DNA of 64,000 nt from assembly GCA_030526715.1 (NCBI GenBank), contig JAUNCG010000001.1:16150-80149 (forward strand), in the 5' to 3' direction. The position numbers and the translations under genes are program-made. Shown piece by piece: positions 8,752-18,053 of this stretch; within the stretch, counting starts at the first letter, position 1, and every line of letters begins with the position of its first letter. Source of the DNA: Eubacteriales bacterium. Its GTDB lineage: Bacteria > Bacillota > Clostridia > Lachnospirales > Lachnospiraceae. The notes under the pieces are model-generated. The model did not search any database and was not told the origin of the DNA. It saw only the letters and a list, made by a program, of their open reading frames with translations.

Positions 8752-9683
8752 AGGATTACCCCCTTCTCTACGGAATAGCCTCTCAAAAATGCGTCTGCAG
8801 CCATCCGTTTCTTTCCTTCCAGCTGCAGCTCCTCAATGATCAAAACTCCGTCTCCCGTCTGAACTCCCAAGGTCTTGCCGTCATTCCACACCACCGTTCC
8901 GGGCTGCTCCTGACCTCTCTGTACGGACTTCTCCACCGACGCCCGCCAGATCTTCAGAGTCTTTTCCCCAAGCTTCGTATAAGCGCTGGGCCACGGATTC
9001 AGCCCGCGCACCAGACGTTCGATCTTCTCGGCCGGCTGATTCCAGTCGATCCTGCCCATCGTCTTATCCAGCATGGCCGCATAAGGCGTAGGGCTATCCT
9101 TTGGCTGCTTACGAGGTGTAACCGTTCCCTTTTCCAGTTCCTTTAAGGTGCGTATTAAAAGCTGTGCTCCTACGCAACTCAGCTTATCAAACAGAGAGCC
9201 GCCGGTCTCATCCTCTGCCAGCACCACCTCTTCTGTCAGCAGCATATCTCCGGTATCTAATCCGGCATCCATCTGCATGGTGGTCACACCCGAAACGCGC
9301 TCTCCGTCAATGACTGCCCACTGGATCGGAGCTGCTCCGCGATATTTCGGGAGCAGCGACGCATGCACATTGACGCACCCATATCTTGGTAACTCCAGAA
9401 TACGCTCCGGAATGATCTGACCGAAGGCCACAACGACGATCACATCCGGGGTCAAATCCTTCAGCGTTTCAAAAAACATATCCTCGCGTACCCGCTTCGG
9501 CTGATAAACCGGGATATTCGAAGCCACCGAAAGCTCCTTTACCGGCGTAAACTGCATGGACTTCCCTCTGCCCTTCGGTTTATCCGGCTGGGTTACCACA
9601 GCCACCACCTCATGCTCGGAATCCAGCAGCGCCTGCAAGGTTCCCACCGCGAAATCCGGCGTTCCCATAAATACTACTCTCAT
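8742..9683 (-). CDS. fmt: Methionyl-tRNA formyltransferase
   Basis: Formylates initiator Met-tRNA with 10-formyl-tetrahydrofolate. The 313-residue protein starts MRVVFMGTPDF and has the formyl-transfer signature NVHASLLPKYRGAAPI with the catalytic Asn/His, followed by a C-terminal tRNA-binding OB fold. I use the ATG at 9683, which has GAGGAG eight bases upstream, rather than the GTG at 9692. It follows def by five bases, the usual functional pairing of formylase and deformylase. Confidence 0.96.
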   Translation of the reverse strand: MRVVFMGTPDFAVGTLQALLDSEHEVVAVVTQPDKPKGRGKSMQFTPVKELSVASNIPVYQPKRVREDMFFETLKDLTPDVIVVVAFGQIIPERILELPRYGCVNVHASLLPKYRGAAPIQWAVIDGERVSGVTTMQMDAGLDTGDMLLTEEVVLAEDETGGSLFDKLSCVGAQLLIRTLKELEKGTVTPRKQPKDSPTPYAAMLDKTMGRIDWNQPAEKIERLVRGLNPWPSAYTKLGEKTLKIWRASVEKSVQRGQEQPGTVVWNDGKTLGVQTGDGVLIIEELQLEGKKRMAADAFLRGYSVEKGVILCC

Positions 9684-9688
9684 ACACG

Positions 9689-10180
9689 TCACTCCTCATC
9701 TTCTTCCTGTGGCATCGGAAGATCCTCATTATCATAGAGTTCTCCTTCTACCAGCTCTGTATACATATGTCCGTCCAGATGATCACACTCATGACACAGT
9801 GCGCGAGCCATTAGCTCGGTGCCCTCCAGCTCAAACTCCTCCATATTCTCGTCCAGCGCACGAACCTTCACATAATTCGGTCTCGTTACCACTCCGCTTT
9901 TCCCCGGAAGACTTAAACAGCCCTCATATCCGGTCTGCTCCCCATCCGTCTCAATGATCTCAGGATTGATCAGCGTAATGCCTCCCTCTCCGATATCGAT
10001 CACTACGATTCTTTTCAAAATACCGACCTGAGGCGCTGCCAGACCTACCCCATTTTCCTCATACATGGTATCATACATGTCCTCGATCAGTTCACGTACG
10101 CGCGGAGTCATCTCCTTTACCACCTTACATTTTTTCTCCAGTACCGGATCACCCTGTATTCTAACCTCTCTCAGTGCCAT
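9689..10180 (-). CDS. def: Peptide deformylase
   Basis: Removes the N-terminal formyl group from nascent proteins using a catalytic Fe2+/Zn2+. All three class motifs are present in the 163-residue protein: GVGLAAPQVG, EGCLSLPG (metal Cys) and HECDHLDG (two metal His and catalytic Glu). The start is set at the ATG at 10180, which has GGAGG at close spacing; the frame upstream is open to 10204 but overlaps the priA end. The acidic Glu/Asp-rich C-terminus is common in clostridial enzymes. Confidence 0.96.
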   Translation of the reverse strand: MALREVRIQGDPVLEKKCKVVKEMTPRVRELIEDMYDTMYEENGVGLAAPQVGILKRIVVIDIGEGGITLINPEIIETDGEQTGYEGCLSLPGKSGVVTRPNYVKVRALDENMEEFELEGTELMARALCHECDHLDGHMYTELVEGELYDNEDLPMPQEEDEE

Positions 10181-10196
10181 AATTTCCTCCATTTTA

Positions 10197-12440
10197 TTAA
10201 TCATTCATATCAAATTGTATATTCACGGTTTTATATCCATCATTGATCTCAATATATTTTTCCAGCAGATTCTTCATCTCAATGAGACTCTGCCGCTTTC
10301 GCGCCTTTAGATACAGTACCATGCGGTATGCATCCTGCAGCTTCGCGATACTCTCCGGCGCCGGACCGAAGATCTGGATCTCTCTCTTCTCAGATATTTT
10401 CTGCGCAAATCGTCTCAGATATTCCATGGCCGTCTGCAGATGTATCTCCTGCAGACAGCTTCCGTGTACGGAGAGCATCTGGCGATCCGGCGGATAACCT
10501 CCCAGCATACGATAGCTGATCTCTTCCTCGTAAAAACGATCATAATCCTGTGACGCCGCGGCCTGTACCGCATAGTGCTCCGGATCGTAAGTCTGAATCA
10601 CCACTTCTCCGGCATGCTCTCCCCGTCCGGCACGGCCTGCCGCTTGTGTCAGAAGCTGAAATGTCCGCTCCGAAGCCCGATAATCCGAGGCATGCAGGGA
10701 GATATCCGCCGCCAAAATTCCAACCAGCGTAACCTCCGGAAAATCATGTCCCTTGACGATCATCTGGGTACCGATCAGAATATCTGCCTCATGATTGGCA
10801 AAAGCCGAGAGAATCTTCTCATGTCCGTCCTTTTTTCTTGTAGTATCCATATCCATGCGCAGCACCCGCGCCTGAGGAAAATACGTTTTCACCGTCTCCT
10901 CTACCTGCTCCGTACCGATGCCGAAGCCACTGAGCAGCTCAGAGCCGCAGCTTGGACATTTGGACGGTCTGGGCTCTTCATGTCCACAATAATGGCAGAT
11001 CAGCCGACTGCCCCGGTGTACGGACAGAGAAACGTCACAATGGGGGCAGCAGATCACATGACCGCAGCTTCTGCAGGAAAGAAATCCGGAATATCCTCTG
11101 CGATTTAAAAACAGCATGATCTGCCGTTTTTTCTGCAATGCAGTTTCCATTTTTTTCTGCAATTCTTCACTCAGTATCGAACGATTTCCCCGGCGAAGCT
11201 CCTCGCGCATATCTGTGATCTCCACCTGCGGAAGCGCACTTGAGCGAGCCCGTCGTTCAAGCTTATACAGTCCGTATTCACCTCTCAGCGCACGACTGTA
11301 GGCCTCCAAAGAGGGCGTAGCCGATCCAAGAATCACTCTCGCATCCTCCAGCTCTGCTCTTCGAATCGCCACTTCTCTGGTATGATAGCGCGGCATGGTC
11401 TCACTCTGATAGCTCGGCTCATGCTCCTCATCCATAATGATCACTCCCAGCCGTGGAAAGGGAATAAACAATGCCGAGCGCGGTCCGATCATGACGTCGA
11501 TCTCTCCTCTTGCCGCACGTTCAAACTGATCGTATCGTTCTCCGGCAGAGAGCCTTGAATGTATGATCGAAATGCGGTCGCCAAACCGATGGTAAAAACG
11601 CATGACGGTCTGGTATGTCAGCGCAATCTCCGGAATTAGGACAATTGCCTGTTTCCCCTGCTCTATGGTACGGGCGATAAGCTCCATATAGACTTCGGTC
11701 TTACCGCTGCCGGTAACTCCATAGATCAGAGAAACGCGTCGATGTGTCTCCTGCCATTCGCGCCAGATCCCTTCCACTGTCCGTCGCTGCTCCTCATTGA
11801 GCGTGACGTTCCTCTCCCCCTGTCGGGAAAGCTTTCCGGCATCCAACGGATTGCGGTAGACCGAACGTGATCTGATTTCCAGAATCTGCTGCTCCTCCAG
11901 CGCCCGAATCGTTGCTAAAGAGATATTCAGCTTCCCGGTCACCAGCTCATAGGGGATCTCCTGCTCCTCCAGCAGCGCTGTCAGAAGACGTACCCTTGCT
12001 CTTTGATTTTTTCTGCAAAATATCGCCAACGATTCCTTGGCCTGCACCGAATCCATTTTCAGAGCAATGCTTTTTTGCACGCGTTTTTCCATCCTCTTAC
12101 GCACAGGGATCACGGTTCTCAACGCCTGAATCATCGTAGAGCCATAGGTATCCCGCATCCACGCCGCAAGAGCCACCAAGCGGTCTTCACCGGAAAGCTG
12201 CGCCATATCCGTCAGCAGCGCACCGACCTCCTTGGTACGACCGGGATCAAACTGCGCCTGTTCCGACAATCCCACCACATAGCCCTTCGTTGCCCTGTTG
12301 GATCTGCCAAAAGGTATCTGTACCACCGATCCTATCCGGATGTTCTTCTGCAAGTTCTCCGGTACCAGATACTGAAAGGTTCGATCCAGCTTTTCATGAG
12401 AAATATCCACGATAATATCTGCAAACATCGGCCCGCTCAT
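10197..12440 (-). CDS. priA: Primosomal replication restart helicase
   Basis: A superfamily 2 DNA helicase that reloads the replisome at collapsed forks. The 747-residue protein has the N-terminal 3'-DNA-binding domain (FADIIVDIS start), Walker A GVTGSGKTEVY, a DEEH box, and a zinc-binding insertion with eight Cys from CRSCGHVICCPHC to CPSCGSELL. It overlaps murE by four bases (12437-12440). An alternative ATG four codons in (12428) gives the more typical MFADIIVDIS start but lacks its own ribosome site. Confidence 0.96.
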   Translation of the reverse strand: MSGPMFADIIVDISHEKLDRTFQYLVPENLQKNIRIGSVVQIPFGRSNRATKGYVVGLSEQAQFDPGRTKEVGALLTDMAQLSGEDRLVALAAWMRDTYGSTMIQALRTVIPVRKRMEKRVQKSIALKMDSVQAKESLAIFCRKNQRARVRLLTALLEEQEIPYELVTGKLNISLATIRALEEQQILEIRSRSVYRNPLDAGKLSRQGERNVTLNEEQRRTVEGIWREWQETHRRVSLIYGVTGSGKTEVYMELIARTIEQGKQAIVLIPEIALTYQTVMRFYHRFGDRISIIHSRLSAGERYDQFERAARGEIDVMIGPRSALFIPFPRLGVIIMDEEHEPSYQSETMPRYHTREVAIRRAELEDARVILGSATPSLEAYSRALRGEYGLYKLERRARSSALPQVEITDMREELRRGNRSILSEELQKKMETALQKKRQIMLFLNRRGYSGFLSCRSCGHVICCPHCDVSLSVHRGSRLICHYCGHEEPRPSKCPSCGSELLSGFGIGTEQVEETVKTYFPQARVLRMDMDTTRKKDGHEKILSAFANHEADILIGTQMIVKGHDFPEVTLVGILAADISLHASDYRASERTFQLLTQAAGRAGRGEHAGEVVIQTYDPEHYAVQAAASQDYDRFYEEEISYRMLGGYPPDRQMLSVHGSCLQEIHLQTAMEYLRRFAQKISEKREIQIFGPAPESIAKLQDAYRMVLYLKARKRQSLIEMKNLLEKYIEINDGYKTVNIQFDMND

Positions 12441-13906
12441 GCCTTAGCCTGATCCTCCTCAAGAATCTCTGCGATCAGAACACGCTCATCCATGGGATGC
12501 TTCACGCCACAGATCTCCTGATAATCTTCATGCCCCTTACCCGCAAGCACGATCACATCCCCCGGCTGTCCGTGATGGATCGCATAGCGGATGGCCTCCT
12601 TGCGGTCAATGATCTTCTTATATTTACCGCTCGTCTTCTTCATACCGGTTTCAATATCCTGCAGGATCGCCTCCGGCTCCTCGTATCTCGGATTGTCTGA
12701 AGTGATGATCGTAAGGTCTGCTAGTCTTCCCGACACCTCTCCCATCTCGAATCTGCGAGACTTTGCACGGTTGCCTCCACAGCCAAACACACATACCAGA
12801 CGCTTCGGATGATATTCCTTCAACGTCGTCAGCAGGCTCTCCAGACTCATGGCATTATGCGCGTAATCGATCATGAGGGTAAACTCGTCAGACACCTTGA
12901 TCATCTCAATGCGTCCCTTCACCTTCGCCTGCTTTAACGCAGTCAGAATATTCTCTTGGGTCACCCCAAAGCAGTCGCACACTGCGATGGCCGCCAGAGA
13001 ATTATATACGCTGAATTTTCCGGGAATATCGATCTCCACCTGAAAATCACGTTTTCCTGTCAGATGATAGGCTACTCCGAGATATCCCGGATTCGATACC
13101 AGATGCACCTCAGATGCCCGATAATCCGCGCCTTCCCCAAAGCCGTAGGTCTCCACCTCACAGGTATGTCCTTTCAGAATTTCTTCTAAATGCTTATCAT
13201 CTGCATTTAAAATTCCCAAACGGCATTGCTTGAATAAACGTGACTTACATTCCAGATAATCCTCGAAGCTGCTGTGCTCCGCCGGTCCGATGTGATCCGG
13301 TTCCAGATTCGTAAAGATTCCGATCTCGAACAAAATACCTGCCGTGCGGTGCAGCATCAATCCCTGTGAAGATACCTCCATCACCACGCTGTCGCAGCCG
13401 ATCTCCACCATTTTGGCAAAATACTCCTGAATCGTCATGGATTCCGGTGTCGTATTGGCTGCCGGAATTACGGTATCCCCGATAATAGCCTCGATCGTAC
13501 CGATCAGTCCCACCTTATGACCTGCCGCCTCCAAAATAGAGCGAATCATATAGGTGGTGGTCGTCTTGCCCTTGGTTCCCGTGATACCGATCACCTTCAG
13601 CTTCTCGGAAGGGTAACCGTACCATGCCGCCGCGATCAAAGCCATCGCATAGCGGCTGTCCTCCACCTGAATCACGGTCACATCCTTCGGCGCCTCTACC
13701 GGATGCTGTACGACCAGTACCTTCGCACCCTTTTTCACCACATCCTCCACATAGGTATGCCCATCTGTCACTGCTCCTGCAATGCACAGGAACAGCGATC
13801 CCTCCGTTACCTTTCTTGAGTCATTAAAAATCCCTGTCACATCAATATCCAAATCACCCTGCAGACAGGTAAAGGTAAGCCTTTCCAGCAGTTTTGTCAG
13901 TTTCAT
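12437..13906 (-). CDS. murE: UDP-MurNAc-tripeptide synthetase (meso-DAP adding)
   Basis: Adds the third amino acid to the peptidoglycan precursor UDP-MurNAc-L-Ala-D-Glu. The 489-residue Mur ligase has the ATP motif GITGTKGKTTT, a central-domain KSRLFK region and the C-terminal DNPRYE. In characterised MurE enzymes DNPR marks specificity for meso-diaminopimelate rather than lysine, so this predicts DAP-type peptidoglycan. The start at 13906 follows GGGGAGGT; the upstream frame to 13939 is not needed. It heads the murE-priA-def-fmt run. Confidence 0.95.
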   Translation of the reverse strand: MKLTKLLERLTFTCLQGDLDIDVTGIFNDSRKVTEGSLFLCIAGAVTDGHTYVEDVVKKGAKVLVVQHPVEAPKDVTVIQVEDSRYAMALIAAAWYGYPSEKLKVIGITGTKGKTTTTYMIRSILEAAGHKVGLIGTIEAIIGDTVIPAANTTPESMTIQEYFAKMVEIGCDSVVMEVSSQGLMLHRTAGILFEIGIFTNLEPDHIGPAEHSSFEDYLECKSRLFKQCRLGILNADDKHLEEILKGHTCEVETYGFGEGADYRASEVHLVSNPGYLGVAYHLTGKRDFQVEIDIPGKFSVYNSLAAIAVCDCFGVTQENILTALKQAKVKGRIEMIKVSDEFTLMIDYAHNAMSLESLLTTLKEYHPKRLVCVFGCGGNRAKSRRFEMGEVSGRLADLTIITSDNPRYEEPEAILQDIETGMKKTSGKYKKIIDRKEAIRYAIHHGQPGDVIVLAGKGHEDYQEICGVKHPMDERVLIAEILEEDQAKA

Positions 13907-14040
13907 TTTACTACCTCCCCTGAAAATGCGCAAAAACATCGCTATTTTAAAAATAAGAATATCACATCTGAAAAATCATTGCAACCGACAACGCCGCCAT
14001 GTTATCCACACAGCAAATTTAAGAAACATCACTTTTTTCT

Positions 14041-14068
14041 TTGCAAATCATCCTATTTGCGTTATACT
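14041..14068 (+). promoter_or_regulatory. Putative sigma-A promoter of the yprB-like gene
   Basis: TTGCAA (14041-14046), 16-bp spacer, TATACT (14063-14068), about 90 bases before the plus-strand gene at 14160. Base matching only. Confidence 0.45.
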
Positions 14069-14159
14069 TGTGACGCTGCTTAAAGAACATGCAACAGCTT
14101 AACAAATACATTTCCGGGAACTATCGCCGGTATGCAAAAGAGAATTGAGGTCAAGGATT

Positions 14160-15221
14160 ATGATAAAACGTACTTCTTATATAGAATTGAATTTAGACGG
14201 AACACCGCTGCAGGATCACGATCGATCCGGTATGCTCTTCTTTGATATAGAAACTACAGGCTTTACCGCCTCTACTTCCTCTCTTTACCTGATCGGCGCC
14301 GTGAGCTGGGTCGGAGACGGCTGGGTCGTAACACAGTGGCTTGCGGAGCATCCTCAGGAGGAGGCTATGATCCTTGCGGAATTTCTGGCATTTGCCAAGC
14401 CCTTTACCCAGCTGATCCATTTTAACGGAGATCGTTTTGACATTCCCTATCTTCAGGAAAAAAGTCGGTATTATCAGCTATCAGACTCACTTTCTACCAT
14501 CCTCAGCCGCGATCTTTACCGCATGATCCGACCGCTAAAGACGCTCCTGAAGCTTCCTGCTCTGAATCAGCGGGCTCTGGAAGAATATCTTGGCATTTTT
14601 CGGGAGGATCCCTATACAGGCGGAGAACTGATCCGCGTATATGAAGATTACGTGAAGCACCCCACGGATCAGGCACTCCACGATCTGCTCTTACACAATT
14701 TAAATGATCTGGAGGGCATGCTGTCTATCCTGCCTATTCTGTCCTATCAGGCTGTTCAGAATGGGGATTTTCGTGTAGCCACTGCACAAATCGTTGGGGA
14801 TTCCGTCATTGTCCGCGCATGGCTTCCTCTCATGCTTCCACAGACTTTTTCCTATCGAACAGAGCATATGTACCTTACCGGCTCTCAGGATCAGCTCGCA
14901 TTTGAGATTTACGGAATTCATGACACATTGAAGTATTTCTTCCCGGATTATAAGAATTACTATTATTTACCTATGGAGGATATGGCTATCCACAAAAGCG
15001 TCGCTGCGTATGTGGATAAAGAGCATCGTGAACCCGCCAAAGCTTCCACCTGCTACAATCGCAAAAAAGGCTTCTATCTGCCGCAGCCGGAAGCCATCTA
15101 TACCCCCGTCTTTCGCAGAGATTATCACGATCGGCAGATGTATTTTGCCTGTAAGCAAGAATTTGTGGAGGATACTGCACAGATGCATGATTATCTGATG
15201 CAATTGATTGAGGAAATTTGA
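14160..15221 (+). CDS. YprB-like ribonuclease H-fold exonuclease domain protein
   Basis: A 353-residue protein with an N-terminal DnaQ/RNase H-like fold: FFDIETTGF supplies the first acidic pair, HFNGDRFDIPYL the second, and HNLNDLEGM a later acidic residue, giving the DEDD nuclease pattern over about residues 25-200. It resembles Bacillus YprB, whose biological role is unknown. The remaining part is Tyr-rich and has no recognised domain. The ATG at 14160 is preceded by purine-rich sequence; a TTG at 14145 is an alternative. It is the only plus-strand gene in this part of the window and ends at a shared bidirectional terminator with rpsA. Confidence 0.8.
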   Translation: MIKRTSYIELNLDGTPLQDHDRSGMLFFDIETTGFTASTSSLYLIGAVSWVGDGWVVTQWLAEHPQEEAMILAEFLAFAKPFTQLIHFNGDRFDIPYLQEKSRYYQLSDSLSTILSRDLYRMIRPLKTLLKLPALNQRALEEYLGIFREDPYTGGELIRVYEDYVKHPTDQALHDLLLHNLNDLEGMLSILPILSYQAVQNGDFRVATAQIVGDSVIVRAWLPLMLPQTFSYRTEHMYLTGSQDQLAFEIYGIHDTLKYFFPDYKNYYYLPMEDMAIHKSVAAYVDKEHREPAKASTCYNRKKGFYLPQPEAIYTPVFRRDYHDRQMYFACKQEFVEDTAQMHDYLMQLIEEI

Positions 15222-15249
15222 AGATAGAGTGTTGCAAAATGTATACTTT

Positions 15250-15286
15250 AACAAAAATAGAGACGTACACAGTGTACGTCTCTATT
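15250..15286. terminator. Bidirectional terminator between yprB-like gene and rpsA
   Basis: A nearly perfect 31-bp palindrome: 13-bp arms at 15256-15268 and 15274-15286 with a five-base loop. T-rich sequence flanks it on both strands, as expected between two convergent genes (stops at 15221 and 15317). Confidence 0.88.
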
Positions 15287-15316
15287 ATATTACATTTCTT
15301 TATGAAGTGTTCCAAA

Positions 15317-16402
15317 TTACTGCTCGTCGCTGTAAACCGGAGCCTCTTCTCTCTGCTCAAGTGCCTTCATGCTCAGGCTGATCTTTCTGTCTGCCTCGTT
15401 GAAGTCAACAACCTTCGCTTCGATCTCCTGACCGATCTGCAGAACATCTGCCGGCTTATCAACATGATCATGAGAGATCTGGGATACATGCAGAAGCGCA
15501 TCTACACCCGGCTCAAGCTCAACGAATGCACCGAAATCAGTCATTCTTGCTACACGACCGCTTACAATATTGCCTACCGCATACTTGTCAGCAGCAGTCA
15601 GCCACGGATTCTGATCCTCAAACTTCAAGCTGAGCGCGATCTTGTTACCGTTGATCTCCTTCAGGAGAACCGTTACCTTATCTCCAGAGCTGAAGATCTT
15701 CTTCGGATTGTCAACTCTTCCCCAAGACATCTCGGAGATATGAAGCAGACCGTCTGCTCCGCCAAGATCAATGAATGCACCGAAATCTGTAACATTCTTT
15801 ACAGTACCTTCGATCACATCACCTACGTGGATTCTCTCAAACAGAGCCTTCTGCTGCTCTGCTCTCTTAGCTACCAGAAGCTGCTTGCGGTCACCGATGA
15901 TTCTTCTTCTGCGCGGATTGAACTCTGTGATTACAAACTCAATCTCCTGACCTGCATACTTCTCAAGGTCTTTCTCATAAGTATCAGATACCAGACTTGC
16001 CGGGATAAATACGCGGGCCTCATCAATGACAACGCTCAGACCGCCACCGAGTACCTGAGTTACCGGAGCCTTCAGAACCTCATGATTCTCAAATGCCTCT
16101 TCCAGTCTCTTGTTACCCTTCTCTGCTGCAAGTCTCTTATAGGTAAGAAGTACCTGTCCGTCACCATCATTGACCTTCAGTACCTTTACTTCCATTGTAT
16201 CGCCAACGTGTATCACGTCACGAAGATCAACATTCTGATCATTGGTGTACTCGTTGCGGGACAGAATACCATCTGCCTTATAACCGATATTCAAAACAAC
16301 CTCGTCCTCTTTCACATCAATGACGGTACCTTCTACTACCTGACCATTGTGAATTGTTTTGAATGTCTCCTCTAACATCTGCTCAAAGCTCATCTCTGAC
16401 AT
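15317..16402 (-). CDS. rpsA: S1 RNA-binding domain protein (ribosomal protein S1-like)
   Basis: A 361-residue protein built of four S1 OB-fold repeats, visible from the recurrent GxxVxGxV...GAFVxL pattern (for example GTVKNVTDFGAFIDLGGADGLLHISE and GRVARMTDFGAFVELEPGVDALLHVSQ). Firmicute forms have four repeats instead of six and help mRNA binding or ribosome function. The ATG at 16402 has AAGGAGGT eight bases upstream, placed inside the 3' end of ispH; the two genes overlap by 20 bases. In many Clostridia the same two proteins form one IspH-S1 fusion. A second in-frame ATG lies at 16393. Confidence 0.92.
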   Translation of the reverse strand: MSEMSFEQMLEETFKTIHNGQVVEGTVIDVKEDEVVLNIGYKADGILSRNEYTNDQNVDLRDVIHVGDTMEVKVLKVNDGDGQVLLTYKRLAAEKGNKRLEEAFENHEVLKAPVTQVLGGGLSVVIDEARVFIPASLVSDTYEKDLEKYAGQEIEFVITEFNPRRRRIIGDRKQLLVAKRAEQQKALFERIHVGDVIEGTVKNVTDFGAFIDLGGADGLLHISEMSWGRVDNPKKIFSSGDKVTVLLKEINGNKIALSLKFEDQNPWLTAADKYAVGNIVSGRVARMTDFGAFVELEPGVDALLHVSQISHDHVDKPADVLQIGQEIEAKVVDFNEADRKISLSMKALEQREEAPVYSDEQ

Positions 16403-17234
16403 ATTCCTGAACCTCCTTAATTAAATGATTAGGGGTCGATGCCCCTGCTGTAATACCTACACAACCGACTGGAGGAAAAGAATACCGTTCCAAATCATCG
16501 AGTGTCTGAATATAGTAAGTATTTTTGCAATTCGAATTACATATGTCAAATAACTTTTGTGTATTTGAACTGTGTCGTCCTCCGATAACGATCATCGCAT
16601 CCACTTCCTGAGAAATCTGACGTGCCTCTGTCTGCCGTTCTTCGGTCGCACTGCAAATCGTATTAATAACGTTAATATCATAACCCTTTTTTGCAAGAAT
16701 TTCAACTAAATTTTTAAATTTATTGTAATTAAATGTCGTTTGTGAAACGACACATACCGGTTTTTCGTTTTCCAGCCAAAAACCACGGGCTTCTTTCTCC
16801 GTCTCAATCACCATTGCCCGATTCTTGCACCATCCGCGGATTCCCTGCACCTCGGGATGTTCGGCATTGCCGATGATCACTACCTGTTCTCCCGCCCGAT
16901 CATGCTCCCGCACGATCCTGTGGATTTTGCGGACAAAGGGACACGTTGCATCCACCAGCTGCAATCCCTGACGCTCGATCATTTCGTAAATCTCCGGTCC
17001 TATACCGTGTGAACGTATGATGACCGTCCCCTCCTTCAGAGTACTAAGAGCCTCCCCGCTTTCGACCACAGTGACGCCTCTGCGTTCCAGATCCGATACG
17101 ACCTCTTCATTGTGAATAATAGGACCGAAGGTATAGATCGGCTTCTTCCCGTGTTCCACCTCTTCATACACCTTATCGACTGCACGTTGTACACCAAAAC
17201 AAAAACCCGCTGTCTTTGCAACCGTTACCTTCAT
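16383..17234 (-). CDS. ispH: 4-hydroxy-3-methylbut-2-enyl diphosphate reductase
   Basis: The last enzyme of the non-mevalonate isoprenoid pathway, making IPP and DMAPP with a [4Fe-4S] cluster. The three cluster cysteines are visible in TAGFCFGVQRAVD, DATCPFVRK and NTICSATEERQ, and the catalytic Glu lies in the central region. At 283 residues it is complete, ending in VRDEL. It starts one base after cmk and overlaps rpsA by 20 bases, so the order cmk-ispH-rpsA is an operon. Confidence 0.96.
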   Translation of the reverse strand: MKVTVAKTAGFCFGVQRAVDKVYEEVEHGKKPIYTFGPIIHNEEVVSDLERRGVTVVESGEALSTLKEGTVIIRSHGIGPEIYEMIERQGLQLVDATCPFVRKIHRIVREHDRAGEQVVIIGNAEHPEVQGIRGWCKNRAMVIETEKEARGFWLENEKPVCVVSQTTFNYNKFKNLVEILAKKGYDINVINTICSATEERQTEARQISQEVDAMIVIGGRHSSNTQKLFDICNSNCKNTYYIQTLDDLERYSFPPVGCVGITAGASTPNHLIKEVQEYVRDEL

Positions 17235-17235
17235 C

Positions 17236-17898
17236 TTATCTCGCCTTTCTCAGCTCCATGATCCTGTCAACCACCTCTTCGATCGTCATGTGGGAGGAAT
17301 CCAGATATACCGCATCCTTTGCCTGACAAAGCGGCGCAATAGCACGGTGCATATCCTGATCGTCCCGCTTCGTGATGTCGTTGCGAATTGCCTCAAGATC
17401 ACAGCTTTGTCCCTTTTCGCACAACTCCTTATAGCGTCTCTCGGCTCTGGTATCCACACTGGCCGTCAGATAGATCTTCAATTCCGCATTTGGAAGTATA
17501 TTGGTACCGATATCTCTTCCGTCCATTACAACATCATGCTCCTTCGCAAGCGTCTGCTGAAGCTCCAGCAGCTTCTCACGTACACATGGAATCGCAGAGG
17601 TTCTGGAAGCCATATTTCCTACTTCCTCTGTGCGGATCAGACCGGAGACATCTTCCCCATTCAACAGTACTCTCTGCTCTCCATCGACATATTTGATGGA
17701 TACGCTCATGTCCTGAAGCTGTCTCTTCACTGCATTCTCATCGGAGGTATCTGTCCCGGTTTTTAAAAGCCCAAGAGCAATGGCGCGGTACATAGCTCCT
17801 GTATCCACATATATAAAAGAAAGCTCTTTTGCTGCCAGTTTTGCAATGGTGCTTTTTCCGGCTCCCGCCGGTCCGTCTATCGCGATATTATATCCCAT
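17236..17898 (-). CDS. cmk: Cytidylate kinase
   Basis: Phosphorylates CMP and dCMP with ATP. The 220-residue protein has the P-loop IDGPAGAGKSTIAK at the N-terminus, VDTGAMYRA, and the DGRDIGTNILPNA NMP-binding motif. First gene of cmk-ispH-rpsA, with a good promoter about 85 bases upstream. Confidence 0.96.
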   Translation of the reverse strand: MGYNIAIDGPAGAGKSTIAKLAAKELSFIYVDTGAMYRAIALGLLKTGTDTSDENAVKRQLQDMSVSIKYVDGEQRVLLNGEDVSGLIRTEEVGNMASRTSAIPCVREKLLELQQTLAKEHDVVMDGRDIGTNILPNAELKIYLTASVDTRAERRYKELCEKGQSCDLEAIRNDITKRDDQDMHRAIAPLCQAKDAVYLDSSHMTIEEVVDRIMELRKAR

Positions 17899-17980
17899 AT
17901 CATTTCCTCTCTCTGCATGTCTTTCTCTGATGCTTCCGGGACTTGCACGCTATCGGCAAATGTCCTGAAAATACAGACCT

Positions 17981-18009
17981 ATTATAATCCAATTCCTCCG
18001 GCCGTGCAA
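17981..18009 (-). promoter_or_regulatory. Sigma-A promoter of cmk-ispH-rpsA
   Basis: On the minus strand TTGCAC (18009-18004), exact 17-bp spacer, consensus TATAAT (17986-17981). The start of cmk is about 75 bases downstream. Confidence 0.75.
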
Positions 18010-18053
18010 TACATAGCTCAACCGGAATACTCTCTTACGCTTTCTGCGTTTTC

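Noticed and set aside
15218-16375. A 385-codon plus-strand open frame opposite rpsA
   Set aside because: Antisense to four clear S1 domains, with composition unlike a real protein.
16383-16402. ispH/rpsA as a frameshifted pseudogene fusion
   Set aside because: Both products are full length, and rpsA has its own AAGGAGGT site, so both are taken as intact genes.
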